This document shows, piece after piece, positions 53,404 to 62,447 of a stretch of DNA of 64,000 nt. Position 1 is the stretch's first letter, and the number at the start of each line of letters is the position of its first letter. This stretch comes from Leptolyngbya sp. PCC 7375 (GTDB taxonomy: Bacteria > Cyanobacteriota > Cyanobacteriia > Phormidesmidales > Phormidesmidaceae): contig NZ_JH993793.1 in the NCBI RefSeq assembly GCF_000316115.1, positions 147,517 through 211,516 of the forward strand, written 5' to 3'. The notes beneath the pieces were generated by a model. The model saw only the letters and a program-made list of their open reading frames with translations, was not told where the DNA came from and did no database searches. The position numbers and the translations under genes were made by a program.

Positions 53404-53781
53404 ATGTTTGAGGTTAACGTGATATCTGCTACGACGACAACGACAAGAAAAACAACAAGAAAGGCTTACCAGTTTATTCAGATCCGTGTGCAGCTGATGG
53501 GCCGAGGAATGACCAATGAGATTATGCATCTCTATGTGAATGGTAAACGCCTTAAGCCTAAAGTAAAGACACTCCATGACTTTCTGAATTACCTGGGTGC
53601 CCAAGGGTTCCGCATGGTGACGGCTGAGATAGAAACCGAAACGATATACACCCACTTTTACACGTTGCAGCGTGAAGTGCGTACGCAACAGCCTCCCGAT
53701 ATAGACATTTTTGATGAGCTTGCCAAAGTGAAGGAAGGCGCTGATTTTGGAGATTCCGTTGTCCATCTGCTTGAATTTTGA
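53404..53781 (+). CDS. Small protein of unknown function
   Basis: From ATG 53404, 125 residues; a GTG at 53374 overlapping the upstream stop (GTGA) is an alternative that would couple translation. The body MTNEIMHLYVNGKRLKPKVKTLHDFLNYLGAQGFRMVTAEIETETIYTHFYTLQREV has the look of a small DUF4177-like fold. The N-terminal Thr run is low complexity. It probably forms a transcription unit with the oxidoreductase upstream. Not recognised. Confidence 0.6.
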   Translation: MFEVNVISATTTTTRKTTRKAYQFIQIRVQLMGRGMTNEIMHLYVNGKRLKPKVKTLHDFLNYLGAQGFRMVTAEIETETIYTHFYTLQREVRTQQPPDIDIFDELAKVKEGADFGDSVVHLLEF

Positions 53782-53790
53782 ATTGACTCG

Positions 53791-53819
53791 TGGGAGTGAT
53801 TGTGGACATGGCACTCCCA
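53791..53819. terminator. Stem-loop after the small gene
   Basis: TGGGAGTG pairs with CACTCCCA across a 12-nt loop, 10 bp after the stop at 53781. There is no T-run, so it may be a factor-dependent terminator or an RNA-stabilising hairpin. Confidence 0.45.
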
Positions 53820-53860
53820 TAAGGAAAAGGACACCCAGGAAATCTCAACTAAGCGGGAAG

Positions 53861-53910
53861 TCAGATATCAAGAGTCAGAGGTCAGGCCCTCATTGACTCC
53901 TGATATCTGA
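53861..53910. repeat. Imperfect palindrome (REP-like)
   Basis: TCAGATATCAAGAGTCA and TGACTCCTGATATCTGA form a 16-of-17 bp stem with a 16-nt loop. The AGTCAG/GATATCTGA sequence type recurs in cyanobacterial intergenic repeats. It lies in the 350-bp gap before the hydrolase gene, which otherwise shows nothing. Confidence 0.6.
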
Positions 53911-54134
53911 TTACTGTCCTTGGGAAAACATCTCGCTTTAAGTTGGTCCCCAGGATTAATTTAAAATCTCACAAGTTCTTCATTTTCCTTTGCTAGATTT
54001 TAGGTTCCCGCGCTTAAATAATGCCCCCGTTACCCCATCACTCATCCACCCATCTACAGCCTCAACCTAGGACTTTATTTTTGTGCAATCCCCTTAGGGG
54101 CGGTCCAGTAGCCATAAGTTCTGGAGGAGAAACG

Positions 54135-55046
54135 ATGATGCAGCAACCATCTAGCCAGCAACATAGTTACCATAAACGTCAGTTTTTCACTCTGCCAAAT
54201 GGGAAGAGGCTAGCCTATATAGACTTTGGTCCTGAACAAGGAGAGCCAGTTTTGTTACTGCACGGTGGCCATGGATCTGCGGCCTACTTTTCACACTTCC
54301 CGGGTTATCCGTATAGTTCACGATGGCGCATGATCGGTGTGGATCGGCCAGGCTATGGGGAGAGCGATATGTGGAGCCATGGTTATCCAGAACTCGCCAA
54401 TGCTCTCGAAGCACTGTGCCAACATCTTGACCTACGCCAAGTCAATATACTCGGGGTGTCAGCAGGAGGAGCCTGCGCTCTTGCCTGTGGCGCGGTGTTC
54501 CCTTCCCTCATCCATCGAGTAGTTGCTATCAGCACCACGTCACCTTTCACTCCCCAAAGCCTGGCGCAGGTCAATCGCACAAATCGCTTCTTTTACTGGC
54601 TAGCTCGCCATCTACCCTGGCTGAGCCGGGCCAATGCAAACTTGGTCGCCTGGATGTGTCGCGATAAAATGGAGAGCTTTTTGGCGCGCTCGAAAGGAAA
54701 ATTCTCTCCTGCGGATCGGTACGAGGTTGACAAAGCAGTTGTGCGTCAGGTGCTGATCTCGTCAGCTAAAGAGGCATACTCCCCTGGACATGGGCGCGGC
54801 TTGGCCCAAGATTTAGAAAATCAGGCCAATGCATGGGGATTCGATCCCTGCAAAATTGAGGTGGAGACTCACCTTTGGGCTCCCGAGGACGATACGAGTT
54901 CCCCATCAATCATGGCGCAGCATCTCCACGATCAAATCCCCAATAGCCATCTTCATCTCGTGCCTGATGCTGGTCATTTGTGGCACATTTGCCACCTACA
55001 GGAGATCCTGGAGCAATCTCTACAACAAGCAAGCCATGATGCTTAA
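54135..55046 (+). CDS. Alpha/beta hydrolase
   Basis: The ATG at 54135, preceded by GGAGGAG, gives 303 residues; the longer frame from 54021 has no ribosome site. The fold motifs are LLLHGGHGSAAYF (oxyanion HGG), GVDRPGYGESD, the nucleophile elbow GVSAGG with Ser108, and the late His in PDAGHLWH. The acid is probably in the APEDD segment. A cap of helices lies at about 150-230. Substrate cannot be predicted; typical relatives are esterases and epoxide or haloalkane hydrolase-like proteins. Confidence 0.88.
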   Translation: MMQQPSSQQHSYHKRQFFTLPNGKRLAYIDFGPEQGEPVLLLHGGHGSAAYFSHFPGYPYSSRWRMIGVDRPGYGESDMWSHGYPELANALEALCQHLDLRQVNILGVSAGGACALACGAVFPSLIHRVVAISTTSPFTPQSLAQVNRTNRFFYWLARHLPWLSRANANLVAWMCRDKMESFLARSKGKFSPADRYEVDKAVVRQVLISSAKEAYSPGHGRGLAQDLENQANAWGFDPCKIEVETHLWAPEDDTSSPSIMAQHLHDQIPNSHLHLVPDAGHLWHICHLQEILEQSLQQASHDA

Positions 55047-55178
55047 GCGCAAGATCGGTGCTGAACGCATAGTGTTAATGCTGCCTTCAAGAGCCCACTG
55101 TACGATTACTTGACGATGAAGATTTGACTTGACTCTATTTCTATGAATAAAAGCGTTGTTTAGCTGTGTATCCATTCT

Positions 55179-55499
55179 ATGGACAAACTCATCGAAAATT
55201 TAGTGCATTTAAGTTCCTCAGAGCTTGATGAGATTTTGGATAAGCGAGATTTGGGTGCCTTTGACAATGCCTGGTGTACGCAGAATGAAGCCGTCCCAGA
55301 AGTAGACGAACCCTTTGATTCAGAAGATATTTTCGTGAAATTGTCAAAAATTACCAATCACCATGAGATTTGTTCGTATATCGCTGATGATCTTGAGTTA
55401 TTATATCGTGCAGACAAAGTCGGAATCACCTCTGATTTCTTAACGTATCTAAAGGGTTGTTATGCAAGAGGTGAAGTACCCTGTAAGTGGGAAAGCTGA
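55179..55499 (+). CDS. Small acidic protein of unknown function
   Basis: 106 residues, strongly acidic (MDKLIENLVHLSSSELDEILDKRDLGAFDNAWCTQNEAVPEVDEPFDSEDIFVKLSKIT...). The second half is helical and ends LKGCYARGEVPCKWES. No family recognised; such layouts are common for immunity-like or regulatory small proteins. ATG with weak ribosome site. It is alone between the hydrolase and the nucleotidyltransferase pseudogene. Confidence 0.6.
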   Translation: MDKLIENLVHLSSSELDEILDKRDLGAFDNAWCTQNEAVPEVDEPFDSEDIFVKLSKITNHHEICSYIADDLELLYRADKVGITSDFLTYLKGCYARGEVPCKWES

Positions 55500-55956
55500 T
55501 AGTTCTCGATTGGAATCGTATTACGAACGTTAGCCTACAAAATTCAGTGTTGCATCATGGATGTACATCCTCGCCTAAGATATGAAGATCCATGAATAAT
55601 AGAACTCAATATTTATTGGCATTAGCAAAACGCAACGTTAACGTTTACATTGCTAATCCGAGAACCAAAGCAGCAATGGTCGCAGGCTCAGTTGCAGAAG
55701 GACTGTGTGATGAATACTCTGATTGTGACATGAGCATTTATTACGACGAATTGCCTTCTGAGGAAGAATTACAGCTTGCCCGTCAACATAATCAAGGTTC
55801 AGAGAGACTTTGGATTTTGGGTGATCGAGAAGAAGGTGGGTTTGCCGAGAGTTATCTTGTGAATGGTGTCGAGTGTCAGTTTGGTCATGTGACGATCGCA
55901 CAATGGGAGAAGGATATCTCAAATATCTTGGCAGGGCATGATATTCAATCTCCATT

Positions 55957-57652
55957 GGGTGTGATTCTTTTAGGGTAAAGGTTTGCAACGCAGATTAAGT
56001 CTATTGAATAGAATTTGGTAGATTTTAGGGGTCTGAAAGTTCAATCTATCTCTTTTTTGAGAGATAGATTCGACGAAAAAAATAATTGTCTCGTGTGCCT
56101 GTATCCTCTCCATTCGAATCATGCCAACAGACCTAAGTCTTAGCTTTTTTGAGTCAGCGTTAGCGCAGTTTAATGAACTCGTCGATAGGTTGAGTTCAGC
56201 TGATAGCCAAAATTGGGAGCATGGAAAACTAGAACGTTATATCCATGAGTCGGGCACAGAACTTTTGCGACGGTTATATCAAGGCCATCTCGACTTGCGT
56301 TACGCATCAGAGGACTACCAAAGCGAGGTCGTCGGTAGCGATGGAGAAACCCGCCCCCATCGTCGAAAACAGACCCAACGGAACCTCGAAACGCTGTTTG
56401 GGGAAGTGACCTTAAACCGAGTGGGATACAGCACCCAAAAACCTGAGGTCAGTGCCCTGTACCCGTCAGATGGGATCTTGAATTTGCCGCCGGACAAATA
56501 CTCGGATGAACTCCGAAAACGAGTCGCGGTGGAAGCGTCGAAAGTATCGTTTTCAGAAACGAGTCGGACCATAAGCTCGACGACAGGGGGGGCGATTGGT
56601 AAACGCCAATGTGAAGAGGTGACGGTAAAAGTGGCCCAAGACTTTGAGGACTTTTATGCTCAACGGGCGATAGACCGACGAGTTGCCAGTGATGAGCTAT
56701 TAGTGATTACCACTGATGGTAAGGGGATTGTGATGCATCCATCAGATCTGCGAGAAGCCACGGCCAAAGCCGCTCAAAAGGCCAAGGACTCACCGTCAAA
56801 ACGTACTCGCTTAAGTCCCGGTCAAAAGCGTCAGCGTAAACGAATGGCCACAGTCGCATCGGTGTATCATGTGCCTCGATACCCCCGTCAAGCCGACGAT
56901 ATCATCGGTGACCAACGGGACCCGCCCGTGCGACCAGTGATTAGTGACAAACGAGTGTGGGCCAGTGTTGAGCAAGACGCTAAAACGGTCATTGAACATG
57001 CGTTTGTCGAAGCCTCGACTCGAGACCCGGACCATCAACGCGACTGGGTTGTCCTGGTAGATGGTGAACTCCATCAATTAGCCACACTCAACGCCATGGC
57101 CCGAAAGCAAGACGTGACGGTGACTATCGTGCTCGATTTCATTCATGTTCTCGAATATGTTTGGAAAGCGGCTTTTTGTTTCTTCTCATCTGGTAGTGAG
57201 GAGGCCGAGACTTGGGTCCAAGAGAGAGCCTTACGCATTCTACAAGGTAAAGCCAGTGATGTGGCGGCCGGTATTCGGCGTAGCGCCACCCTACAAAATC
57301 TAGACACAAAAGCACGAGAGAACGTTGACAAGTGCGCTGATTATTTGTTGAAAAATCGGCCGTATTTGTTGTATGACGAGTACTTAGATCGGGGGTATCC
57401 CATTGCCTCAGGTGTGATTGAAGGCGCGTGCAGGCATTTAGTCAATGACCGCATGGAGATCACCGGTGCCCGCTGGCGCTTAGATCGTGCTGAAGCCGTT
57501 CTGCGGATTCGCGCACTCAGAGCCAGTGATGATTTCGAGGCCTATTGGGAGTTTCACAAAGTCCAAGAGTTCAAACGCAATCATGCCAATAAGTTTCTCG
57601 AACCGGAGAGATTCTTGACTGCTTAATGCTTTACAGAGAAAGAGCCGCACCC
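55957..57652 (+). mobile_element. ISKra4-family insertion sequence, complete, 9-bp target duplication
   Basis: 1696 bp. The left end GGGTGTGATTCTTTTAGGGT and the right end (reverse complement) GGGTGCGGCTCTTTCTCTGT are inverted repeats. The duplication ATCTCCATT lies at 55948-55956 and 57653-57661. A hairpin (ATCTATCTC...GAGATAGAT, about 56044-56070) lies before the transposase gene. Confidence 0.93.
56121..57626 (+). CDS. ISKra4-family transposase
   Basis: 501 residues. The N-terminal half contains RRKQTQRNLETLFGEVTLNRVGYSTQKP and LPPDKYSDELRKRVAVEASKVSFSETSRTISSTTGG, the typical ISKra4 N-terminal and helix-turn-helix-like region. The catalytic core shows LLVITTDGKGIVM (Asp), WVVLVDGELHQLA and IVLDFIHVLEYVWKAAF (Asp), and late SGVIEGACRHLVNDRMEITGARW with Glu. 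Length and order are normal. It is complete and likely active, as the clean target duplication also suggests a recent insertion. Confidence 0.93.
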   Translation: MPTDLSLSFFESALAQFNELVDRLSSADSQNWEHGKLERYIHESGTELLRRLYQGHLDLRYASEDYQSEVVGSDGETRPHRRKQTQRNLETLFGEVTLNRVGYSTQKPEVSALYPSDGILNLPPDKYSDELRKRVAVEASKVSFSETSRTISSTTGGAIGKRQCEEVTVKVAQDFEDFYAQRAIDRRVASDELLVITTDGKGIVMHPSDLREATAKAAQKAKDSPSKRTRLSPGQKRQRKRMATVASVYHVPRYPRQADDIIGDQRDPPVRPVISDKRVWASVEQDAKTVIEHAFVEASTRDPDHQRDWVVLVDGELHQLATLNAMARKQDVTVTIVLDFIHVLEYVWKAAFCFFSSGSEEAETWVQERALRILQGKASDVAAGIRRSATLQNLDTKARENVDKCADYLLKNRPYLLYDEYLDRGYPIASGVIEGACRHLVNDRMEITGARWRLDRAEAVLRIRALRASDDFEAYWEFHKVQEFKRNHANKFLEPERFLTA

Positions 57653-58231
57653 ATCTCCATTGGTGAAAGCGATGTCTGGAACATTGGTCGGAATCCCCCT
57701 GTACGGCGAGACACTCATTCAGCGATGGAAAGCCAGAGTAGCGAATTATCCGGATGAACTCGCACAGAAGATGGTTGAGCATTACCTCCAGTTCTTCGCA
57801 ATTTGGGGAATGCAGGAACGGTTTGCCAAGCGAGATACGACACTCTGGTATTATCAAATCCTGGTTGAGTCAGCCCAAAACCTTCTCGGCGTGTTATCTG
57901 GGTTGAACCGTTTGTATTATTCAACATTCCAATTCAAGCGGATGAGCAGGTTTATTGAGCAAATGGAGATTACCCCTGAGAATCTTGCCGCTCGCCTTGA
58001 AAGGTTGTTTCATCAGGAACCTCCAGTAGCGGTTAACCAGCTTGAAGCCTTGGTTCGAGAAACCGTGGAGCTTGTGGAGATTCATATGTCTCAAGTGGAT
58101 ACATCATCAGCAAAACAAAGATTAGGCTGGAGACAGCAACCATGGAAATTCAACGCAATAGATTGGTGAGGCATTGTCAGTTAACACTCTTATCTCTATC
58201 CTTCGCTTTCATCGTTTTTCTGCTTTTGTCG

Positions 58232-59077
58232 TCACCATAAGGCACCTATACGCCTGCGATAGGCAGCCCCGTCTAAGCCTTTCCCTGTGGATGCGGTTGC
58301 GGGATCTAATCGTTCATTGAGGGCATCAATGCGAGCTTCTGGATGAGGATGAGTACTCAAAAACTCAGGAGTGGCGTTGGGCTCGTCCAGTAATTTTTGT
58401 AGAAAATCAACCGCAGCAATGGGGGCATACCCTGCCTGGGTCAGCAGCGCTAACCCGGCTTCATCAGCTTCCAGTTCATGGGTCCGGCTGTTGGGGCGAT
58501 GTAGAGCTAACTCCACACCGAGTGCGATCGCTGCACTCTGATCTAACCCCCCTGCCGTCAAAATGCCCTGGGCGATTGCCGCCTGCTGCAGTTGTTGAAC
58601 AGCATGACGACGGTCTACGTGGGCAATTTCGTGGGCGATCACACTGGCTAGCTGCGCCTCATTATCTGCCGTTTGTAGCAAACCTGTATTGAGATACACA
58701 AATCCCCCCAATGTGGCAAAAGCATTCACCCCATCGTCTTCAATGACTTGAAAGGTGTAAGGGATTTGGCGGCGTTCAGTTCCCAGGATTAATTGCTGAC
58801 CAATGCCATCGACATACCGGGTAATATTGGCATTGTCATAGACGTTTACATCTTGCAGGATTTGTTGGTTGATGTCTTGGCCTAATTCAATCTCCTCTTG
58901 ATCCGAAAGATTAGAAATCTGAATAATGCGAATACCCTGAAAAATGAGGTCGATGAGATCGGCTTTGACGGCAGGCATTCCCCAAGCAACGCCCAGGCTA
59001 AAGATTACGGCCCAAGCTGCATAAAGCCAGCGACGGAGATGACGTGGCGAGCGGTAAGCAGTCCGTGAGATACTCAT
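58232..59077 (-). CDS. M48-family metalloprotease
   Basis: 281 residues with an N-terminal signal anchor (RWLYAAWAVIFSLGVAWGMPAVKA, about 17-40). The zinc motif HEIAHVDRRHAVQ (His147 and His151 region) and the downstream ELEADEAGLALL (third zinc ligand Glu) are those of M48B/BepA-like or Oma1-like peptidases. The segment DNANITRYVDGIGQQLILGTERRQIPYTFQVIEDDGVNAFATLGGFVYLNTGLL is also typical. It probably works in envelope protein quality control in the periplasm. Start ATG at 59077. Confidence 0.93.
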   Translation of the reverse strand: MSISRTAYRSPRHLRRWLYAAWAVIFSLGVAWGMPAVKADLIDLIFQGIRIIQISNLSDQEEIELGQDINQQILQDVNVYDNANITRYVDGIGQQLILGTERRQIPYTFQVIEDDGVNAFATLGGFVYLNTGLLQTADNEAQLASVIAHEIAHVDRRHAVQQLQQAAIAQGILTAGGLDQSAAIALGVELALHRPNSRTHELEADEAGLALLTQAGYAPIAAVDFLQKLLDEPNATPEFLSTHPHPEARIDALNERLDPATASTGKGLDGAAYRRRIGALW

Positions 59078-59240
59078 GTTTAAACTGTAGCTATGTTTAA
59101 ACTGTAGAAAAGCTTTTTGAGGAAGTTGTGATCCTGCCGCTATGGATTAGCAACATTTATCATATGGGTCCAGCTCTTTCGGTAGTTCGTGTGATCTAGG
59201 AAAGATACGCTCAAGCTTTCTAGTTGATTTTGGTAAAAAA

Positions 59241-59273
59241 CGCCATAATTCGGATATATTCTGGATTATGGCG
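59241..59273. terminator. Stem-loop between the M48 and MscS genes
   Basis: CGCCATAAT pairs with ATTATGGCG across a 15-nt loop. It follows an A-run on the plus strand, so on the minus strand the stem is followed by TTTTTT (59235-59240): this fits an intrinsic terminator for the upstream mscS-like gene on the minus strand. Confidence 0.65.
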
Positions 59274-59343
59274 CTGTTAGGGAATTATAAATAGAGTTAG
59301 ACCAAAGCGGTTCTCTGTTCTGTTTTGTGTCATTGCCATGGGT

Positions 59344-61275
59344 CTATCTGGTTGCTTGACCAGGATCTATGCCATAGTCCAATAAAATCTTGTGCTGCGG
59401 TAGACCAATCTGAATATTGGCCTTGTCAAAGGCTTGTTTCAGGCGCAGGCGAAACTCTCGTCCGACGGGCCATTGTTGCATAGCTTGGGTTTTGATCCAT
59501 ACTCGGATCAAGATACCAGCATGGGAGATGTGATCAACACCCAAAACAGAAGCGGGTTCTAGAATTTTGTCTTGCCATCGGGGATCGGCAAACAGGGTGT
59601 CAGCAACCGTGCGAATGAGTTCAAGGGCTTGCTTGATATCAGCGTTATAGGCAATCTCGATGGTGAAGTCAATCCGCGACCAGTCTTTAGTAAGGTTTGC
59701 AATAGTAGAGATTTGACCGTTTGGAATAGTAATCAATCGGCCTTCAGGATCGCGAAGTTGGGTCGTAAATAAACTCATGTGCTCGACCAGACCAGAATAT
59801 TCGCCAATTGTGATCACATCTCCCAAGACAAATCGGTCGGTCCATAGAATTACCGCGCCATTGAGCATATCTTGTAGGACATCGCGCGAAACAACGGCGG
59901 CTACAACTGCGATCGCACCAACACTAGCGAGTACCGTGGGATTAATCCCCAGAGCCTGAATAGTGAGGTAAATGCCAAGCGCTGTAAAAAAAATCGTAGT
60001 GGCACTTTTGAGGGCAGGGGAATAGGTACTAACGCGCAACGCAACCCGGCTGGAATTGGGATCATCGATCTGGGTCACTTTACCCCACTGATTGAGGTGA
60101 TAGTCGATCTCAATGTCAACCACCGTGTCGAGCAGGCCCATCACTAGCCAGATAATGGGTACCCAAATTGCCTGACTGAAGAGATAGGGGGCATAGGGTC
60201 GGGTCATCGGATATAGCCGTGCAATTACACCCCCTGCTCCAAAGCCGGTACACACCTCTAGCCAAAAGACCAAACGCACGACAAACTTCATCAGATTAAG
60301 CCGTTGCTTAAGCAGAGTTTGTTCTTTGAGAAATCCCGTAGAAAAGTTGATCCACAACTGATTCATCGACTGACCCGCCTCGGTTACAGCAATCAGCGGA
60401 TTGAAGGCCTGATCAAAGCGAAGTTGGAGCGACTGCTGGGCCGATGGGTCGGCGGGAGGCCGGTGGTTCTCTGGAGTGGTAGATTCAGGGGCCACCGTAA
60501 TTGACTGTTGGAGCTCTTTTTCTGAAGCTTCGAGGCGTTTGCGGAGGTTACGCTGGCGACGACGCAACCAGCTACGCCCCAGCTCAAAGCTAACGGTAAG
60601 GAGAGCGGCCAAGAGAAGGACTGTGATCATAATCAGCGGCCTCGCCCATGGATACCGCTGATCAAATGATCGTTCCCAGAGCCTATGGCTAAGGCCGTTG
60701 CGAATTGTCTCTTGCCAATCTGCGGCTAGAAGTTCTTTGTCTTGACCATTATGTAACGCATCAAACTCATTAACAGTGACTAAGGATTGCTGCTGGAGCC
60801 TATATTCTGGCTGAGCAGGCAAAAACACGACCGTCTGATCATTTTCGAACCCCACCTCCACCCTGGGGGTGCTCGGGTGCAGTTCAGTTCGTGCTCGGAA
60901 CAAATCAATCCAGTAACTATTAACCGTTACCAAGGTTTTCTTAACCTCCTCCTGTTGCTGAACTGTGCGCAACACTTCCCGAAAGCTTCGCTGCACAAGC
61001 TGAGAACGAGTCTCGACATCCAGGGTTTGAACATCTGGAGCGGCTACCTGAGTTGGGCCTGCAATGCTAAAACTAATCCCCGTTGAGCCATAGAGGTAGA
61101 CATTACTGCACACCAGCCTGCCGCAGGGGTACTCAGCATTAGGACGCCAACCAAAGACGGCTTCGGTAGGGTAGTTGGACTGTTGGAAGATAGATGGCAA
61201 TTGAGCAACCGCTGGAGAGGCAAGCAGCAGGACAATGCTACAGGTGATGAGAGCATAGGAGAGACGACATCGCAA
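59344..61275 (-). CDS. MscS-family mechanosensitive channel
   Basis: 643 residues. It has a signal peptide (SYALITCSIVLLLASPAVAQ), a periplasmic domain of about 190 residues, a membrane helix near 220, a cytosolic or linker section, then further helices (VVRLVFWLEVCTGFGAGGVIARLY, AIWVPIIWLVMGLLDTVV, ATTIFFTALGIYLTIQALGINPTVLASVGAIAVVAAVVSRDVLQDMLNGAVILWTDRF) with the pore-lining MscS helix. The beta domain VGDVITIGEYSGLVEHMSLFTTQLRDPEGRLITIPNGQI is characteristic. It protects against hypo-osmotic shock or acts as a small conductance channel. Confidence 0.92.
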   Translation of the reverse strand: MRCRLSYALITCSIVLLLASPAVAQLPSIFQQSNYPTEAVFGWRPNAEYPCGRLVCSNVYLYGSTGISFSIAGPTQVAAPDVQTLDVETRSQLVQRSFREVLRTVQQQEEVKKTLVTVNSYWIDLFRARTELHPSTPRVEVGFENDQTVVFLPAQPEYRLQQQSLVTVNEFDALHNGQDKELLAADWQETIRNGLSHRLWERSFDQRYPWARPLIMITVLLLAALLTVSFELGRSWLRRRQRNLRKRLEASEKELQQSITVAPESTTPENHRPPADPSAQQSLQLRFDQAFNPLIAVTEAGQSMNQLWINFSTGFLKEQTLLKQRLNLMKFVVRLVFWLEVCTGFGAGGVIARLYPMTRPYAPYLFSQAIWVPIIWLVMGLLDTVVDIEIDYHLNQWGKVTQIDDPNSSRVALRVSTYSPALKSATTIFFTALGIYLTIQALGINPTVLASVGAIAVVAAVVSRDVLQDMLNGAVILWTDRFVLGDVITIGEYSGLVEHMSLFTTQLRDPEGRLITIPNGQISTIANLTKDWSRIDFTIEIAYNADIKQALELIRTVADTLFADPRWQDKILEPASVLGVDHISHAGILIRVWIKTQAMQQWPVGREFRLRLKQAFDKANIQIGLPQHKILLDYGIDPGQATR

Positions 61276-61943
61276 TGGGAGGAAAGGGGCCAGAAAATGA
61301 CTACGATATCAGTGTAACGAGGAAGTGATGACGGAACCAGCTGATACCTAACCGATGGCATGCTCAGGGTTATGACTCACGCAAATCGGACTGGGATAAC
61401 TCACGATCTTGCACTAAGGTCGGTTGTGAAGCTCAAACCCACGTTGGGTTCAAAACCCAACGCTAATTGAGGGCTGTCCACTCAAGGGACAAGATTGGCT
61501 GGGCAGCTCTAAATATAGAGCTTTTAGGGATTTTTTAACCGCTTGAGCGGTTTTGATCCAGTTAGCCTTGCGACTTTGAGTCCAAGGCGGGTTAATGCTT
61601 CCTTGCCAGGTGCAAGATCTCAGATAAGGTAAAACCGAAGGACATTCTGTCATTTATTACGAATTATGTACTCCTAAAGCCCTGATTGTGTAAGGCTTAC
61701 AGATAACAACTTTCAATTGAGACTGGCTGAAAACTCGGTATGCATAGGATTTGCTCTTCATGTCATCGGTAGCCTGAAAGTTTTTTGCCGTCTACACGTA
61801 ATCCTCATCTTTTTATTCAAGCATTGATGGGGTGAAGGCACTATTGCTAACAATCCAAATCTGTTATTGATTGCCACGTCACCAATCGCATCCAAACTCA
61901 CAGAGATTGTCATACCACAAATACACTCAGCAAAGAGGAAATC
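61276..61943. other. Gene-free stretch holding MITE family B copy 1
   Basis: Apart from the repeat at 61405-61620 no gene is evident. An open frame on the minus strand inside the MITE is not coding. A ribosome site AGAGGAAATC precedes the next gene. Confidence 0.5.
61405..61620. mobile_element. MITE family B, copy 1 (~216 bp)
   Basis: The ends GATCTTGCAC and GTGCAAGATC are inverted repeats. Internal motifs GTTGGGTTCAAAACCCAAC and CCGCTTGAGCGG are hairpins. A second direct copy is at 62474-62689, on the other side of the GyrI-like gene. Confidence 0.85.
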
Positions 61944-62447
61944 ATGATAGACGCAACATGGGAAATCCAGGAACGGTCGGAACGACTAGTCGCATATGTC
62001 TCGTATCAGGGTAACTACGTGGGCAATCCCCAAATTTTTGCGCGTTTGTTCAACAAGCTTGGTAGCTGGGCTGGTCCTAAGGGATTGATCTCTCCAGAGT
62101 CAGTTTTCTTGTCGTCCTACGCAGATGATCCGGAGGTGACCCCACCCGACGAACTCAGATTAGATGTTTGCATGAGTATCCCTGAGGGCACTGATGTCGA
62201 TGGCGATATCCAAAAGAAAATTCTACCTGGTGGCTCCTATGCTGTCATGCATGCCGAATTGACAGGCACAAAAGAATATGAGACTGCGTGGAATGCTGTC
62301 GTCGAGTGGACGGAGAAGAACAATTATGAAGTAGATGTGTCGCGACCCAGCTATGAGATCTACCTGAATAACCCGGAAGAACATCCGGAAAAGCATCATA
62401 TTCTAGATATATGCCTGAGCGTGAAACCGATTAGTCGTGAAAAGTAG
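61944..62447 (+). CDS. GyrI-like (AraC effector-binding fold) protein
   Basis: 167 residues with the GyrI/SbmC signature: RLVAYVSYQGNYVGNPQIFARLFNKLGSWAGPKGLI, PPDELRLDVCMSIP and a late SYEIYLNNPEEHPEKHHILDICLSVKPI. This standalone domain binds small molecules and in E. coli SbmC inhibits DNA gyrase or protects from toxins. ATG at 61944 with AGAGGAAATC. It is flanked by two MITE copies in direct orientation. Confidence 0.9.
   Translation: MIDATWEIQERSERLVAYVSYQGNYVGNPQIFARLFNKLGSWAGPKGLISPESVFLSSYADDPEVTPPDELRLDVCMSIPEGTDVDGDIQKKILPGGSYAVMHAELTGTKEYETAWNAVVEWTEKNNYEVDVSRPSYEIYLNNPEEHPEKHHILDICLSVKPISREK

Larger units (their letters stand above)
55592..58169 (+). pseudogene. Nucleotidyltransferase-domain gene split by an ISKra4 element
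   Basis: The 5' part 55592-55956 encodes an aminoglycoside-type nucleotidyltransferase fold (MVAGSVAEGLCDEYSDCDMSIYY, with G-S-x10-D-x-D). After the IS (55957-57652) and the second copy of the 9-bp duplication, the frame continues from 57662: GHDIQSPL then VKAMSGTLVGIPLYGETLIQRWKARVANYPDELAQKMVEHYLQF...LLGVLSGLNRLYYSTFQFKRM to 58169, giving about 290 residues in total. The insertion is exact, so the gene would be restored by precise excision. As it stands, the first ORF stops at 55978 (HDIQSPLGVILLG) and the enzyme is probably inactive. Confidence 0.92.

Noticed and set aside
61450..61653. 67-codon minus-strand frame
   Set aside because: It lies within MITE family B and a similar frame in copy 2 is not conserved as protein; non-coding repeat.
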